Shown: positions 16,261 through 25,720 of the stretch, piece after piece
How positions within the stretch are numbered: the first letter of the stretch is position 1
Layout: the number at the start of each line of letters is the position of its first letter
Assembly: GCF_039543225.1 (NCBI RefSeq)
Contig: NZ_BAABJI010000002.1
Location: 2,046,001 to 2,110,000 of the forward strand
Length of the DNA stretch: 64,000 nucleotides
Source: Mucilaginibacter defluvii
Lineage (GTDB): Bacteria; Bacteroidota; Bacteroidia; Sphingobacteriales; Sphingobacteriaceae
Reading direction: 5' to 3'
Position numbers and translations under genes: made by a program
Notes under the pieces: generated by a model
Database searches by the model: none
Told to the model about the DNA's origin: nothing
Seen by the model: only the letters and a program-made list of their open reading frames with translations

Positions 16261-16290
16261 AAAAAAAAGGCCCGTAACAAATACGAGCCT
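16261..16290 (-). terminator. Terminator of the DUF5686 gene
   Basis: Minus-strand stem AGGCTCGTA/TACGGGCCT (one U-G pair) with loop TTTGT followed by eight T. It lies 27 bp past the stop of the DUF5686 gene and before arsR. Confidence 0.8.
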
Positions 16291-16316
16291 CTTAGATATA
16301 TATGGAGTTAAGAATT

Positions 16317-18893
16317 TTAAAAATCGAACTTCACAAAAAAGCGTACACCGTTTTTGGCTATACCCGGATGATCGAGATAAGAGAAACGCTTAACATAGTC
16401 AACCCGTAAAATTTTAAATATGTTAGATATACCTACGCTGCCCTCCATATACGGCCCGTTGTTTAGCGAGTAGGTAATAGGTGCGCCGGTTTCGGTACTT
16501 ATCGGGAAGTTATACAGCTGCGGGTTCAGCGCCGGATTATTCTCGTTACGTATACCGCCCCAAAGGCTTTTAAAGTCGATCACCTCACGCCACTTCAGCT
16601 TTTTAAGCAATGGCACTTTGTTAAAGATAAAGCCGTTAAAACTATGATCTATGTTGATAGCCGCGTAATGATCGCTCACAAATTCCAAAAAGTTCATCAA
16701 GTTATATGACTGGAACTGGAACGCGTACGACTGGTTCGCGCGGTGAATATCCAACAGCGGGAATGGCGCCTGGCCAAATATGTTATTACCTTCAAGACCG
16801 ATATCCGTATAACCGAATTGCGACCAGTAGAAACGCTTAGTAATGTTTGCGGTGATGCTTTGATAATTGTAATCGCCGCCAAACAAATCCTTCACACCCT
16901 GATTATACTGAAGCGTAAATATCGGGTACTTATCAGGTATTGGTGTACGGTATAATTTACCCTGATAGAATTTTTCGTAAGGCGCATAACGCAATTGAAG
17001 CGAGAGTTCGGTAGTTTTCAGCGTGCGTATATTATTAGGCTGCCCGTTTACGGTGTTCTGGAAATACAAGGCACCTGCCGGGCTTTGCGACCAGGTTTTA
17101 AAGCCCAGGTTGTACGAGAAGTGATTGCGGAACTCATGCACATAATCTAACCGGAATATGTCGTTATACAGCCACATATCATTGTTACCACGCTTGAATG
17201 ATAGCAGGAAGCTGCTCTCCTGCACGAACTGTAATTCCTGACCCGGAATTTTGGTATCGTGCTGAAAGCTTGCCCTGATGTAGTTTTGCGGGAAACGGTA
17301 TATCGACTTATTGTTTAGCGAATAGGTAGCGCTTAAAAAGTACTTGAATTTTTCATCCTTAAAGCCGTAAGCGCCATATGTTTCAAAATAGTAACGCTCG
17401 CTAAGCGCGGTAGTAGTACGGCCACCTAAGCGTAACCTAAAACCTTCAACAGGGTTGAAACTGTAAAAAGTATTTACCGGACCTACTTCAAACGGCCCGA
17501 AGTTTTTATACCCCGCAATAAACAGGGTAATTAAATCCATAGTGCGCTTAAATGACGGGATGGTTTGCAGGCTGTCAATATTCTTATAAATATCACGCTG
17601 CTGTATTGAAAGCGTGTCCAGGCGGTTTGATTGCCAGAACATATCGCTTTTTTCTTCGGCATCCTTCGCGAAAACTACCGCCGAACCCTCGTATGTAGTT
17701 TTTGGTAGCGGCTGGTTAACCGTAAAATCCTGAATGGTAACGGTTCGCTGGCCAAAAATACCGCCGCCTTTGTTTTTGTTGATACCAAAATCCATTTTCA
17801 GGTCGCTGCCGCTCAGGTGGTAACGGCCGTCAGGATTTTTCTCGAATGACAGCGTCGCCATCATTTTACGCACAAAATTAAGGTTGATGTTCTTATTAAC
17901 AGTAAGCACAGCGTTCTCAACCGCGTAGTTACCATCCAGCGTAACATAAAGCCTGCCCTCAAACAACATATCCGTAGTGTTGCGCGGCGTAAAGCTTAGC
18001 TCAACCAGTTGCGGACTTTGATCCTTTAGCGTATCCGTAATAAAGAACTTGTAGAATGCCGGCGCTGAGTTAGCTATAGGGCTTAATATCTGGTTACTTA
18101 ACAGCGAGATATTATTATCGTATATCTCGATGTCCTGGTACATCCGGTTAAAGTACTGCTGCAAACCTTCGTTATCGATGAAGTTCTCATCAAACTTAAC
18201 CTGTTTATGAGCAGTAACTACCTGCTTTTTGCTTTCCGGATCCTTACGGTAAAAATTGTCAGACAGTTTTTCTTCCATATACATCGGCAGCAGGTTTTTA
18301 CCGCCGATGGCAGTAGAGTCCTGCTCCTGGAAAAGGAACTGGTAATTGCGGAACATCTTACGGTTCTTGAACTTGTCGGACAGGTTGCTTAACGAAAAGA
18401 ACATCTTTTCATACTGCTTATACTGCGTAAAATCGTAAGCCTCTGAACGGTTCTTGTCCTTGTTGGCAATCACCTTGCGGATAAGTTCAACCGCCGGATT
18501 GTTCTTGTTGGTATATTTCTTCTTTTTACCGCCCTTTACCACTACTTCCGTAAGCAACTTGGCATCGTTGCCCATTACAATATCAATGGTTTGCTCGCGG
18601 CCGGGCAGTATATTTTTCATTACGGTTCGGTACCCTACATATGATGCTTGCAACTGGGTGTAAGTACCATTTACAGTGATTTTGTAATGGCCGTTCATAT
18701 CGGTATTAACCCCTTGCGAAGCACCCACTACCGCTATCGAAACATAAGGCAACGTTTCTTTAGTTTTGGCGTCGCGCACGGTGCCCTGCACAACCGTATT
18801 CTGCGCAAAAGCGGTAACTGTCAGCAACATAAACAGTGCTAACAAACTTAATTTCTTATTTACTTTAATCAGTATATTCATTTTATTATTCAC
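16317..18893 (-). CDS. Outer-membrane protein with carboxypeptidase-regulatory-like domain and DUF5686
   Basis: 858 aa. A signal peptide (LSLLALFMLLTVTAFAQ) is followed by a CarboxypepD_reg-like domain (about residues 32-115, VVQGTVRDAKTKETLPYVSIAVVGASQGVNTD) as in TonB-dependent receptors, then a DUF5686 region of about 700 residues rich in alternating aromatic strands and ending in VRFFVKFDF, a beta-barrel type C-terminus. No TonB plug is seen. The role is unknown; a surface or cell-envelope function is likely. The GTG at 18893 has GGGAGG eight bases upstream; an ATG at 18881 is the alternative. A TATCTTTG box (18929-18922) is a probable -7 element. Confidence 0.85.
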   Translation of the reverse strand: MNNKMNILIKVNKKLSLLALFMLLTVTAFAQNTVVQGTVRDAKTKETLPYVSIAVVGASQGVNTDMNGHYKITVNGTYTQLQASYVGYRTVMKNILPGREQTIDIVMGNDAKLLTEVVVKGGKKKKYTNKNNPAVELIRKVIANKDKNRSEAYDFTQYKQYEKMFFSLSNLSDKFKNRKMFRNYQFLFQEQDSTAIGGKNLLPMYMEEKLSDNFYRKDPESKKQVVTAHKQVKFDENFIDNEGLQQYFNRMYQDIEIYDNNISLLSNQILSPIANSAPAFYKFFITDTLKDQSPQLVELSFTPRNTTDMLFEGRLYVTLDGNYAVENAVLTVNKNINLNFVRKMMATLSFEKNPDGRYHLSGSDLKMDFGINKNKGGGIFGQRTVTIQDFTVNQPLPKTTYEGSAVVFAKDAEEKSDMFWQSNRLDTLSIQQRDIYKNIDSLQTIPSFKRTMDLITLFIAGYKNFGPFEVGPVNTFYSFNPVEGFRLRLGGRTTTALSERYYFETYGAYGFKDEKFKYFLSATYSLNNKSIYRFPQNYIRASFQHDTKIPGQELQFVQESSFLLSFKRGNNDMWLYNDIFRLDYVHEFRNHFSYNLGFKTWSQSPAGALYFQNTVNGQPNNIRTLKTTELSLQLRYAPYEKFYQGKLYRTPIPDKYPIFTLQYNQGVKDLFGGDYNYQSITANITKRFYWSQFGYTDIGLEGNNIFGQAPFPLLDIHRANQSYAFQFQSYNLMNFLEFVSDHYAAINIDHSFNGFIFNKVPLLKKLKWREVIDFKSLWGGIRNENNPALNPQLYNFPISTETGAPITYSLNNGPYMEGSVGISNIFKILRVDYVKRFSYLDHPGIAKNGVRFFVKFDF

Positions 18894-18933
18894 TCAATTT
18901 ACCTCCCGGCAAAAGGGCGCTCAAAGATAAATA

Positions 18934-18966
18934 CAATACCGCACGGATATTTACCGCACGGTATTG
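18934..18966. repeat. Inverted and direct repeat upstream of the DUF5686 gene
   Basis: CAATACCG and CGGTATTG form a perfect 8-bp inverted repeat, and inside it TACCGCACGG occurs twice in direct order (18938, 18953). It lies just upstream of the -7 box at 18922, so it could be an operator, or end the efflux transcript arriving from the same direction. Confidence 0.45.
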
Positions 18967-19035
18967 CAGACGAACATCGCTTTGCAATATTTTAATGAGA
19001 TATTAATTATTGCAATGTTTTTGACAATGCCGTGT

Positions 19036-20451
19036 TTATTTCCAACCGCCGCCAAGCGACCGGTACAGGTTAACAATGGCCTGTAGCTGCTGCAGCTTAT
19101 CGCCTACGCTGTTAAGCTGCGCGGCAAGCAGGCTTTGTTCGGATGTTAACACATCCGTATAATTTGTTGCCGAGCTGTAACGCAGCAACTCTTTGGTAAA
19201 ATCAACAGATTTTTGTAGCGCCTCTAACTGTTTAGCGCGTGATGTTTGCTTCTCAACTGCGGTTTGATAAGCATATAAAGCGTTCGATACTTCAGAGCCG
19301 GCAGTGAGTACGCTTTGTTGAAAGGCGTAGTAAGCCTGCTCCTGCTGTGCTTTAGCTGTACGTAACCTTGCGCGGTTTTCTCCCTTTGCAAATATTGGCT
19401 GTGTTAAGCCGCCAACAATGTTGTAGAAAATAGAATTATCAAACAGGTTTTTGATCTTTAGTGACGATACACCACCCTGCGCTGTAATAGTTAAAGCCGG
19501 GTAGAAGTAGGTACGCGCCACATTAGTATTCTCAAATGCGCTGCGGAATGCAAACTCTGCCTGCTGTACATCTGGCCTGTTTTTTAACAGTTGCGAAGGG
19601 ACGCCCATCTGCATATCAGCATAAGGCTTCTGCTCGTCAAGCGATGTACGCTTTATAGCGCCAGGTGCACGGGCAAGCAGTATGCTCAGGGCATTCTCCG
19701 TTTCGCGGATGCTGCGTTTTAAATCGGGTATGGTAACCTCGGCAGCATAGCGGTTGGCCTCGCTCTGCACTACGGCAGCGCCGGTAACTATGGCGCTTTC
19801 CTTCAAAGCCTTCATGGTTTCCACATCGGTAATGCGGTTCTTCAGGGTTTGCTCGGTAATCGCCAGTTGCTTATCCAGCGCGAGCAGGCTATAATAGTTG
19901 TTGGCGATATTAGCTACCAACTGCGTTTGCACAGCACGCTTGCCTGCATCACTCGCGAAAAAGTTAGCCAGCGCCGAACGTTTCGAACTGCTTAGCTTAC
20001 CCCATATATCAGCCTCCCAACTGGTGCTTAAGCCCAGTTGGTGGGTAGTGGTGGTTAATATAAACGAGTTGGCGAACTCCGGCGGAAAATTCAACCCGGC
20101 TAATGATTGCTTGTTACGTGTAATAGTTGCATTGCCTGAAAGGCTCGGGAAAAACGCCGCTTTGGTTTGCTGCACGGTAGCGTAAGCCTCGTTAATGCGC
20201 TGCATAGCCGTTTTAAGGTCGAGGTTATTTTGTATACCCTCTTTTATAAGCCCCTGCAAAACGGTATCAGCAAACAGCTGCTCAACGGGCACCGTGGCTA
20301 TTGATGTGGTATCATTGATAGTGGTATCACGATACAACTTATCCGTTTGTACGTTAAGGTCAGGCCGCTGGTACTTTTTGGTGACGCACGATGAGACGAT
20401 CATCGCCGCTGAAAGCGCTGCAAGTACCGGCCATTTATATCTCTTGATCAT
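19036..20451 (-). CDS. RND efflux outer-membrane lipoprotein (TolC/OprM-NodT family)
   Basis: 471 aa. A lipoprotein signal (LAALSAAMIVSSC) with Cys22 as lipid anchor, followed by the two OEP repeats of the TolC fold: long helices with AYATVQQTKAAFFPSLSG and VARTYFYPALTITAQGG, and LLKNRPDVQQAEFAFRSA typical of NodT. It forms the trimeric channel through the outer membrane for the pump encoded just upstream. It starts 46 bp after the RND gene stop and is the last gene of the operon. Substrates are not predictable. Confidence 0.92.
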   Translation of the reverse strand: MIKRYKWPVLAALSAAMIVSSCVTKKYQRPDLNVQTDKLYRDTTINDTTSIATVPVEQLFADTVLQGLIKEGIQNNLDLKTAMQRINEAYATVQQTKAAFFPSLSGNATITRNKQSLAGLNFPPEFANSFILTTTTHQLGLSTSWEADIWGKLSSSKRSALANFFASDAGKRAVQTQLVANIANNYYSLLALDKQLAITEQTLKNRITDVETMKALKESAIVTGAAVVQSEANRYAAEVTIPDLKRSIRETENALSILLARAPGAIKRTSLDEQKPYADMQMGVPSQLLKNRPDVQQAEFAFRSAFENTNVARTYFYPALTITAQGGVSSLKIKNLFDNSIFYNIVGGLTQPIFAKGENRARLRTAKAQQEQAYYAFQQSVLTAGSEVSNALYAYQTAVEKQTSRAKQLEALQKSVDFTKELLRYSSATNYTDVLTSEQSLLAAQLNSVGDKLQQLQAIVNLYRSLGGGWK

Positions 20452-20497
20452 TGTTATGATGATTATTATCTTTTATTCAATAAATTTCAATACGGTA

Positions 20498-23400
20498 TTA
20501 TGCTACTACAACTTCATCGTCCTCATCATCTTCTTCCTTCGCCTTGTTTCCGCTAATACGTTCCTGCAACGTTTGGAATATGACAAACAGCGTCGGAATA
20601 ACAAATACACCGAACACCGTACCGATTAGCATACCACCTACCGCGCCGGTACCGATTGAACGGTTACCCTCGGCACCTGCACCTGATGCCAACATAAGCG
20701 GAACCAGGCCCAGGATGAACGCGAACGAGGTCATCAGGATCGGGCGTAAACGAGCTACCGCACCGTCAATAGCGGCCTCAACAATGCTCAACCCTGCACG
20801 GCGGCGCATTACCGCGAACTCAACAATAAGGATGGCGTTTTTGGCCAACAAACCGATGAGCATGATAAGCGTGATCTGTAAATAGATGTTGTTCTGTACA
20901 CCAAATATTTTGGCGAATAAAAATGCTCCGGCCAAACCTACAGGCAGCGATAACAATACCGCGAAGGGTAAAATGTAGCTCTCGTACTGCGCACTTAATA
21001 AAAAGTACACGAATATTAAACACAGTCCGAAGATGAACAGCGTTTGACTACCGCTTGATATCTCCTCACGGCTCAGGCCCGAAAATTCATATCCGTAACC
21101 GGTAGGTAAAGTTTGCGCGGCCACTTCCTGTACAGCCTTAATGGCATCACCGGTACTAAAGCCAGGCTTAGGCGCACCGGTAATTGAAATTGAGGTGAAC
21201 AGGTTGAAACGGCTAATAGATTCCGGACCATATACTTTTTTCAAAGTAACAAACTCTGATATCGGCGCCATTACATTATCGTTGGTGCGCACAAATATCT
21301 TGGTCATGCTCTCGGGGCTGCCACGGAAACCGGCATCAGCCTGTATCATTACACGGTATTGTTTACCAAACTCGTTAAAGTTTGACGCATACAAACCACC
21401 AAAATAGCCCTGCAATGTACCCAGTACGGCATCAACACCAATGTTAGCGTCTTTACATTTGGCTACGTTTACATCCACCTCATACTGCGGGAAGTTGGTA
21501 TTGAAGAAAGTAGCGCCATATTGAATTTCAGGACGCTGATTTAATGCACCCAGGAACTTACCGTTCACGGCCATAAAATCGGCTATGCTACCGCTCGTAC
21601 GATCCTGCAACTGCAGCTCGAAACCACTACTGTTACCAAAACCCTGTAATGATGGCGGTGCGAAGAAGATGATCTTGGCCGATTTGATACCTGCCGTCAT
21701 GCCAAACATTTTACCGGTAACCGCGGCAACACTGTGCTCGGCACCTTCGCGTAACGACCAATCTTTCAGTTTGATGAACAAGATACTGTATGAACCACCG
21801 GCGCCGCTTAACAAACCGGTACCCGCAACACGCGTAACCGATTCAACCTCTGGCAGCGCCTGTACCATTTTACCAACCTGGTTTGACACCTCGATACTGC
21901 GCTCCAGCGATGCTGCCGGCGGCAAGCTGATATCGGCCATAATAAAGCTCTGATCCTCATCTGGCACAAAACCGCTTGGCGTAGTTTTTAGCAGGAACCA
22001 GAATAACACTGCGAATACCGCGATACCGACTACAGCTATCCATTTTTTTACTGAAAGGAAGCCTACTGAGCGTTTGTATTTATCGGTAACAGCATCAAAC
22101 CCGGCATTAAAAGCGGCATAAAAGCGGTTCAGTAAACCTGTTTTATGATGTTCGCCTTCCGGATGCGGTTTTAACAGCAGGGCGCATAAGGCCGGGCTCA
22201 ACGTCAACGCGTTAACAGCCGATATAATAATAGATATCGCCAGCGTTAAACCAAATTGCTTATAAAATACGCCTGAAGAACCGGTAATAAATGTAACCGG
22301 GATAAACACCGCAGCCATTACCAGTGTGATAGATATTACCGCGCCGCTGATCTCGCTCATGGCGGTTACGGTTGCTTTCTTGGCTGATTTTGCACCATTA
22401 TCCAGCTTGGCGTGTACTGCCTCAACCACCACAATGGCATCATCTACCACAATACCGATAGCCAGCACCAACGCGAACAGGGTTAACAGGTTGATGGTAA
22501 AGCCAAATAGTTGCAGAAAGAAGAAGGTACCCACGATAGCTACCGGTACGGCGATGGCCGGGATAAGCGTCGAGCGGAAATCCTGCAGGAAAACGAATAC
22601 TACAATGAACACGAGGATAAAAGCCTCGATAAGCGTGTGAATTACCTTTTCGATAGATACGTCAAGGAAATCGTTAGCGCTAAAGATAGGCGTTACGGTT
22701 ACACCGCGTGGGAAAGTTTTTGAAGCATCGTCAAGTGTTTTCTCGATCTGCTCAATCATTTCGTGCGCGTTTGAGCCGGCAGCCTGGTACACAGCAAGCG
22801 CTATGGATGGCTCGCCATTAGTTTCGGTAGTAACGCTATAGCTTAAAGCGCCCAGTTCAACACGTGCAATATCCTTTAAACGAAGAAATTGCCCGTTACC
22901 CGCAGATCGGATCACGATGTTCTCAAATTCAGCCGGCTTTTTTAATCGGCCTTTATATTTCAGTACATACTCAAATGTCTGGTTGCTGTTTTCACCAACT
23001 TTACCCGGCGCGGCCTCAATGTTCTGCTCCGCAAGGGCTGCGTTAACATCGGCAGGTATCAGGCCATAAGTAGCCATTACATCCGGCTTAAGCCAGATAC
23101 GCATCGAGTAATCCTGCGACCCGAAAGAGATCGCATCGCCCACACCATTGATACGCTTTACCTGCGGCAACACGTTAATAGCGGCGTAGTTCTGCAAAAA
23201 AGTCTGGTCGAATGATTTGTTTGAGCTTTGCAGCGCGAACACCATCACCATACTGCTTTGCTGCTTGCTGGTGGTTACACCGGCCTTGGTAACCTCGGCG
23301 GGTAATAAAGGTGTTGCTTTTGATACCCTGTTCTGCACGTTAACCGCGGCAAGGTCAGGGTCTGTACCCAGTTTAAAGTAAACGGTTATAGTTGCGGTAC

Positions 23401-23656
23401 CATCATTACTGGCTTTAGAGGTCATGTAGGTCATGTTCTCCACACCGTTGATCTGCTCTTCGAGCGGTACAATAACACTGTTCATCACCACCTCGGCGTT
23501 CGCACCGGTGTATGATGCCGAAACCTGCACCGTTGGCGGCGCAATTTCGGGGTATTGAGATATTGGCAGCGTGGTTAGCCCCAATATACCCAGTATAACG
23601 ATGATGACCGATATAACGGTAGAGAGTACCGGCCTTTCAATAAATTTGCGTAACAT
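20498..23656 (-). CDS. RND-family efflux permease (AcrB/HAE1 type)
   Basis: 1052-aa inner-membrane proton antiporter. The N-terminus MLRKFIERPVLSTVISVIIVILGILGL is typical. Proton relay residues are present: GIVVDDAIVVVEAVH in TM4 with the paired Asp, and LIGLLAKNAILIVEFA in TM10 with the Lys. The large periplasmic loops (YEVDVN, APISEFVTL) fit hydrophobic/amphiphilic export (HAE1) and not the heavy-metal group. An acidic tail (EEDDEDDEVVVA) ends the protein. Between adaptor (54 bp) and outer-membrane genes in one operon headed by tetR. Confidence 0.95.
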   Translation of the reverse strand: MLRKFIERPVLSTVISVIIVILGILGLTTLPISQYPEIAPPTVQVSASYTGANAEVVMNSVIVPLEEQINGVENMTYMTSKASNDGTATITVYFKLGTDPDLAAVNVQNRVSKATPLLPAEVTKAGVTTSKQQSSMVMVFALQSSNKSFDQTFLQNYAAINVLPQVKRINGVGDAISFGSQDYSMRIWLKPDVMATYGLIPADVNAALAEQNIEAAPGKVGENSNQTFEYVLKYKGRLKKPAEFENIVIRSAGNGQFLRLKDIARVELGALSYSVTTETNGEPSIALAVYQAAGSNAHEMIEQIEKTLDDASKTFPRGVTVTPIFSANDFLDVSIEKVIHTLIEAFILVFIVVFVFLQDFRSTLIPAIAVPVAIVGTFFFLQLFGFTINLLTLFALVLAIGIVVDDAIVVVEAVHAKLDNGAKSAKKATVTAMSEISGAVISITLVMAAVFIPVTFITGSSGVFYKQFGLTLAISIIISAVNALTLSPALCALLLKPHPEGEHHKTGLLNRFYAAFNAGFDAVTDKYKRSVGFLSVKKWIAVVGIAVFAVLFWFLLKTTPSGFVPDEDQSFIMADISLPPAASLERSIEVSNQVGKMVQALPEVESVTRVAGTGLLSGAGGSYSILFIKLKDWSLREGAEHSVAAVTGKMFGMTAGIKSAKIIFFAPPSLQGFGNSSGFELQLQDRTSGSIADFMAVNGKFLGALNQRPEIQYGATFFNTNFPQYEVDVNVAKCKDANIGVDAVLGTLQGYFGGLYASNFNEFGKQYRVMIQADAGFRGSPESMTKIFVRTNDNVMAPISEFVTLKKVYGPESISRFNLFTSISITGAPKPGFSTGDAIKAVQEVAAQTLPTGYGYEFSGLSREEISSGSQTLFIFGLCLIFVYFLLSAQYESYILPFAVLLSLPVGLAGAFLFAKIFGVQNNIYLQITLIMLIGLLAKNAILIVEFAVMRRRAGLSIVEAAIDGAVARLRPILMTSFAFILGLVPLMLASGAGAEGNRSIGTGAVGGMLIGTVFGVFVIPTLFVIFQTLQERISGNKAKEEDDEDDEVVVA

Positions 23657-23710
23657 ATTTTGTTTGCTGAGGTTGCAAGGGCATAATCAATGCCCTTTAA
23701 AAATTCGTTA

Positions 23711-24880
23711 TTACTTTACGTCTTTGTAAGCAGCTTCGCCACCTTTGGAATCAGGCTGTATGGTCATGCCATCCTGCAGGTTGGCAACGCCGTCAAACAC
23801 TACGGTTTCACCGGCCTTTAAACCCTCGGTAACTACAAAGTACTGGCCTGCCGGTGCCTCAACAGTGGTTATCTCGGTGCTTTTTACTTTACCTGCCTTA
23901 TCAACCACGTATACAAAACGCTTGCCCTGCAATTCAAAGGTTGATTTTTGCGGAACCAATATACCATCCGTAATATTTTGCGGTATACTGATGGTTGCGC
24001 TTCCGCCACTGCGGATAAGCCCTACCGGGTTAGGGAAAGTTGCCCTTAACTGCGACGAACCGGTTGAAGTATTGATCAAACCATTAGCGGTTTCAACTTT
24101 ACCTTTTTCAGGATACTCTGTACCATCGGCCAGGGTTAGTGTTACCGGTGGCAGTTGTTTCAGTTTGTCGTCAAGCGTTTTCCCTTTGTTATGCCTCGAA
24201 AAATCAAGCAGTTGTTTCTCGTTTAACGAGAAGTAAGCGTATACCTTGCCAATGTTTGATACGGTAGTAAGTGGCTGTGCGGTTGTGCTGCTCACCAGGC
24301 TACCTAATTTATACGGAATAGCGCCAACCACACCATTAACCGGACTGGTAACCGTAGTATAACCTAAATTGGTACGGGCGTTTGACAAGCTTGCTTTAGC
24401 CTGTTTTAATGCCGCTTTGCGCGATTGAAGTGTTAACTCAGCCGATTCCAGTTCGAATTTGCTGATAATACCTTTATCAACCAGCGGACGAGTTTTCTTA
24501 ACCTGAAGTTCGGCAGCGTTAACGTCAGCCTCGGCACTACTTATAGCGGCAGATGCAGTGGCTACTTCCTGAGCATATTGCGGCGCGTTTATGCGGAAAA
24601 GCAACTGGCCTTTTTTAACCACGCTGCCCTCGTCAATATAAATTTGCTCGATGTAACCGTCAATTTTTGGACGTATCTCGATATTTTGCTGCCCTTCAAG
24701 CGTGGCCGGATAAGTGGCATTGATCACCGTATTTTGCGGGGTGACATTAAACACCGGGAAACTTTGCGGTGGCGGAGCGCCGGCACCTGCCTGTCCTTGC
24801 TGCTGCCCGCCGCCGCCACAGGCCACTAACAACAGCATTGCCGAACCTAAACCGGCAACTATAAACGCTTTGGTTTTCAT
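23711..24880 (-). CDS. RND efflux periplasmic adaptor (membrane fusion protein, AcrA type)
   Basis: 389 aa. Lipoprotein signal MKTKAFIVAGLGSAMLLLVAC with a Gly/Gln-rich linker after the Cys. Barrel-sandwich hybrid halves are visible (EIRPKIDGYIEQIYIDEGSVVKKG and TTVTSPVNGVVGAIPYKLGSLV) around a coiled-coil hairpin (AEADVNAAELQVKKTRPLVDKGIISKFELESAELTL). It bridges pump and channel. ATG at 24880 chosen since it begins the lipoprotein signal; an ATG at 24910 would add ten residues. It comes 88 bp after tetR on the same strand. Confidence 0.93.
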   Translation of the reverse strand: MKTKAFIVAGLGSAMLLLVACGGGGQQQGQAGAGAPPPQSFPVFNVTPQNTVINATYPATLEGQQNIEIRPKIDGYIEQIYIDEGSVVKKGQLLFRINAPQYAQEVATASAAISSAEADVNAAELQVKKTRPLVDKGIISKFELESAELTLQSRKAALKQAKASLSNARTNLGYTTVTSPVNGVVGAIPYKLGSLVSSTTAQPLTTVSNIGKVYAYFSLNEKQLLDFSRHNKGKTLDDKLKQLPPVTLTLADGTEYPEKGKVETANGLINTSTGSSQLRATFPNPVGLIRSGGSATISIPQNITDGILVPQKSTFELQGKRFVYVVDKAGKVKSTEITTVEAPAGQYFVVTEGLKAGETVVFDGVANLQDGMTIQPDSKGGEAAYKDVK

Positions 24881-24968
24881 GGTAATGTTTGAAAATTGAT
24901 ATATGTGCATGATATTTAGTGACTTTTGTTATTTGATAAGTTTGGTTGAATTTTGTTAACTACTATTT

Positions 24969-25559
24969 TTATTTTTTAAAAAGCATGTTGCAGGTTATTT
25001 CCTTCCGCTCAAGCATTAGCTTATTAAACTGCTCCTCGTCCAGGTTATAAAATTGCTTGTACATGGGTTTCATAATCAGCGGATAAATCATCATCGAAAA
25101 CATATTCATAGAAAAATGTATAGGATCCATTTGCTCGAGTCTACCTGCATCCATTTCCGCCTGTATCTGCCTCGAAAAATTCTCTACCTTTTCGCTCATG
25201 TTCTCTTTATGATAAAGATTACCATGCGTATTCATCTCAGTAATCAAAAAAGTCTCCTGATAAGGGTACTCCATTGAGTCGGCCATAAACACATCTATAA
25301 ATTCCTCTACCTTTTTTCTAAAAGGCTTTTCGGCTTCCATAACCTGCACCAGGCGCGTGCTCAAATCATTCATTCCTTCCTCATAAACCTGCTTTATTAA
25401 TGAATCCTTAGAGCGGAAATAATAATTTACAAGCGTACGGTTTACGCCCGCCGCGTCGGCTATATCCTGTGTGGTGGCATGCAAACGCCCTTCTGCAAAG
25501 AACACACGTTTAGCGGTGTCCTTTATAAGTTGTTCAGTACCAGTATCTCTTGTCGCCAT
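24969..25559 (-). CDS. TetR-family regulator of the RND efflux operon
   Basis: 196 aa. HTH: TEQLIKDTAKRVFFAEGRLHATTQDIADAAGVNRTLVNYYFRSKDSLIKQVY, a clear TetR domain. The ligand domain is helical with Met-rich ends. ATG at 25559 (MATRDTG) chosen over the ATG at 25586 because the sequence between them is a near-perfect 24-bp palindrome that looks like the operator. Being first gene before the adaptor, pump and channel genes, it most likely represses the operon and itself. Confidence 0.87.
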   Translation of the reverse strand: MATRDTGTEQLIKDTAKRVFFAEGRLHATTQDIADAAGVNRTLVNYYFRSKDSLIKQVYEEGMNDLSTRLVQVMEAEKPFRKKVEEFIDVFMADSMEYPYQETFLITEMNTHGNLYHKENMSEKVENFSRQIQAEMDAGRLEQMDPIHFSMNMFSMMIYPLIMKPMYKQFYNLDEEQFNKLMLERKEITCNMLFKK

Positions 25560-25562
25560 AAA

Positions 25563-25586
25563 ATGTTTGACAAATTTGTTAAACAT
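25563..25586. promoter_or_regulatory. 24-bp palindromic operator of the efflux operon
   Basis: Arms ATGTTTGACAAA and TTTGTTAAACAT: 22 of 24 positions are symmetric. A related half-site, TTGACTTATTTGACAA, lies just upstream around 25617. The site immediately precedes the chosen tetR start, fitting autorepression. Confidence 0.65.
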
Positions 25587-25720
25587 TAGATTTAAACAGA
25601 AATTTTAATCTTAATTTTTGACTTATTTGACAACTTTGTGATATTTGGCACTCCACACCGACGTTATTATTACTTGAAGGATGGCTATACTTGTCCATCA
25701 ACCTCGCTTATTAATTTAAT

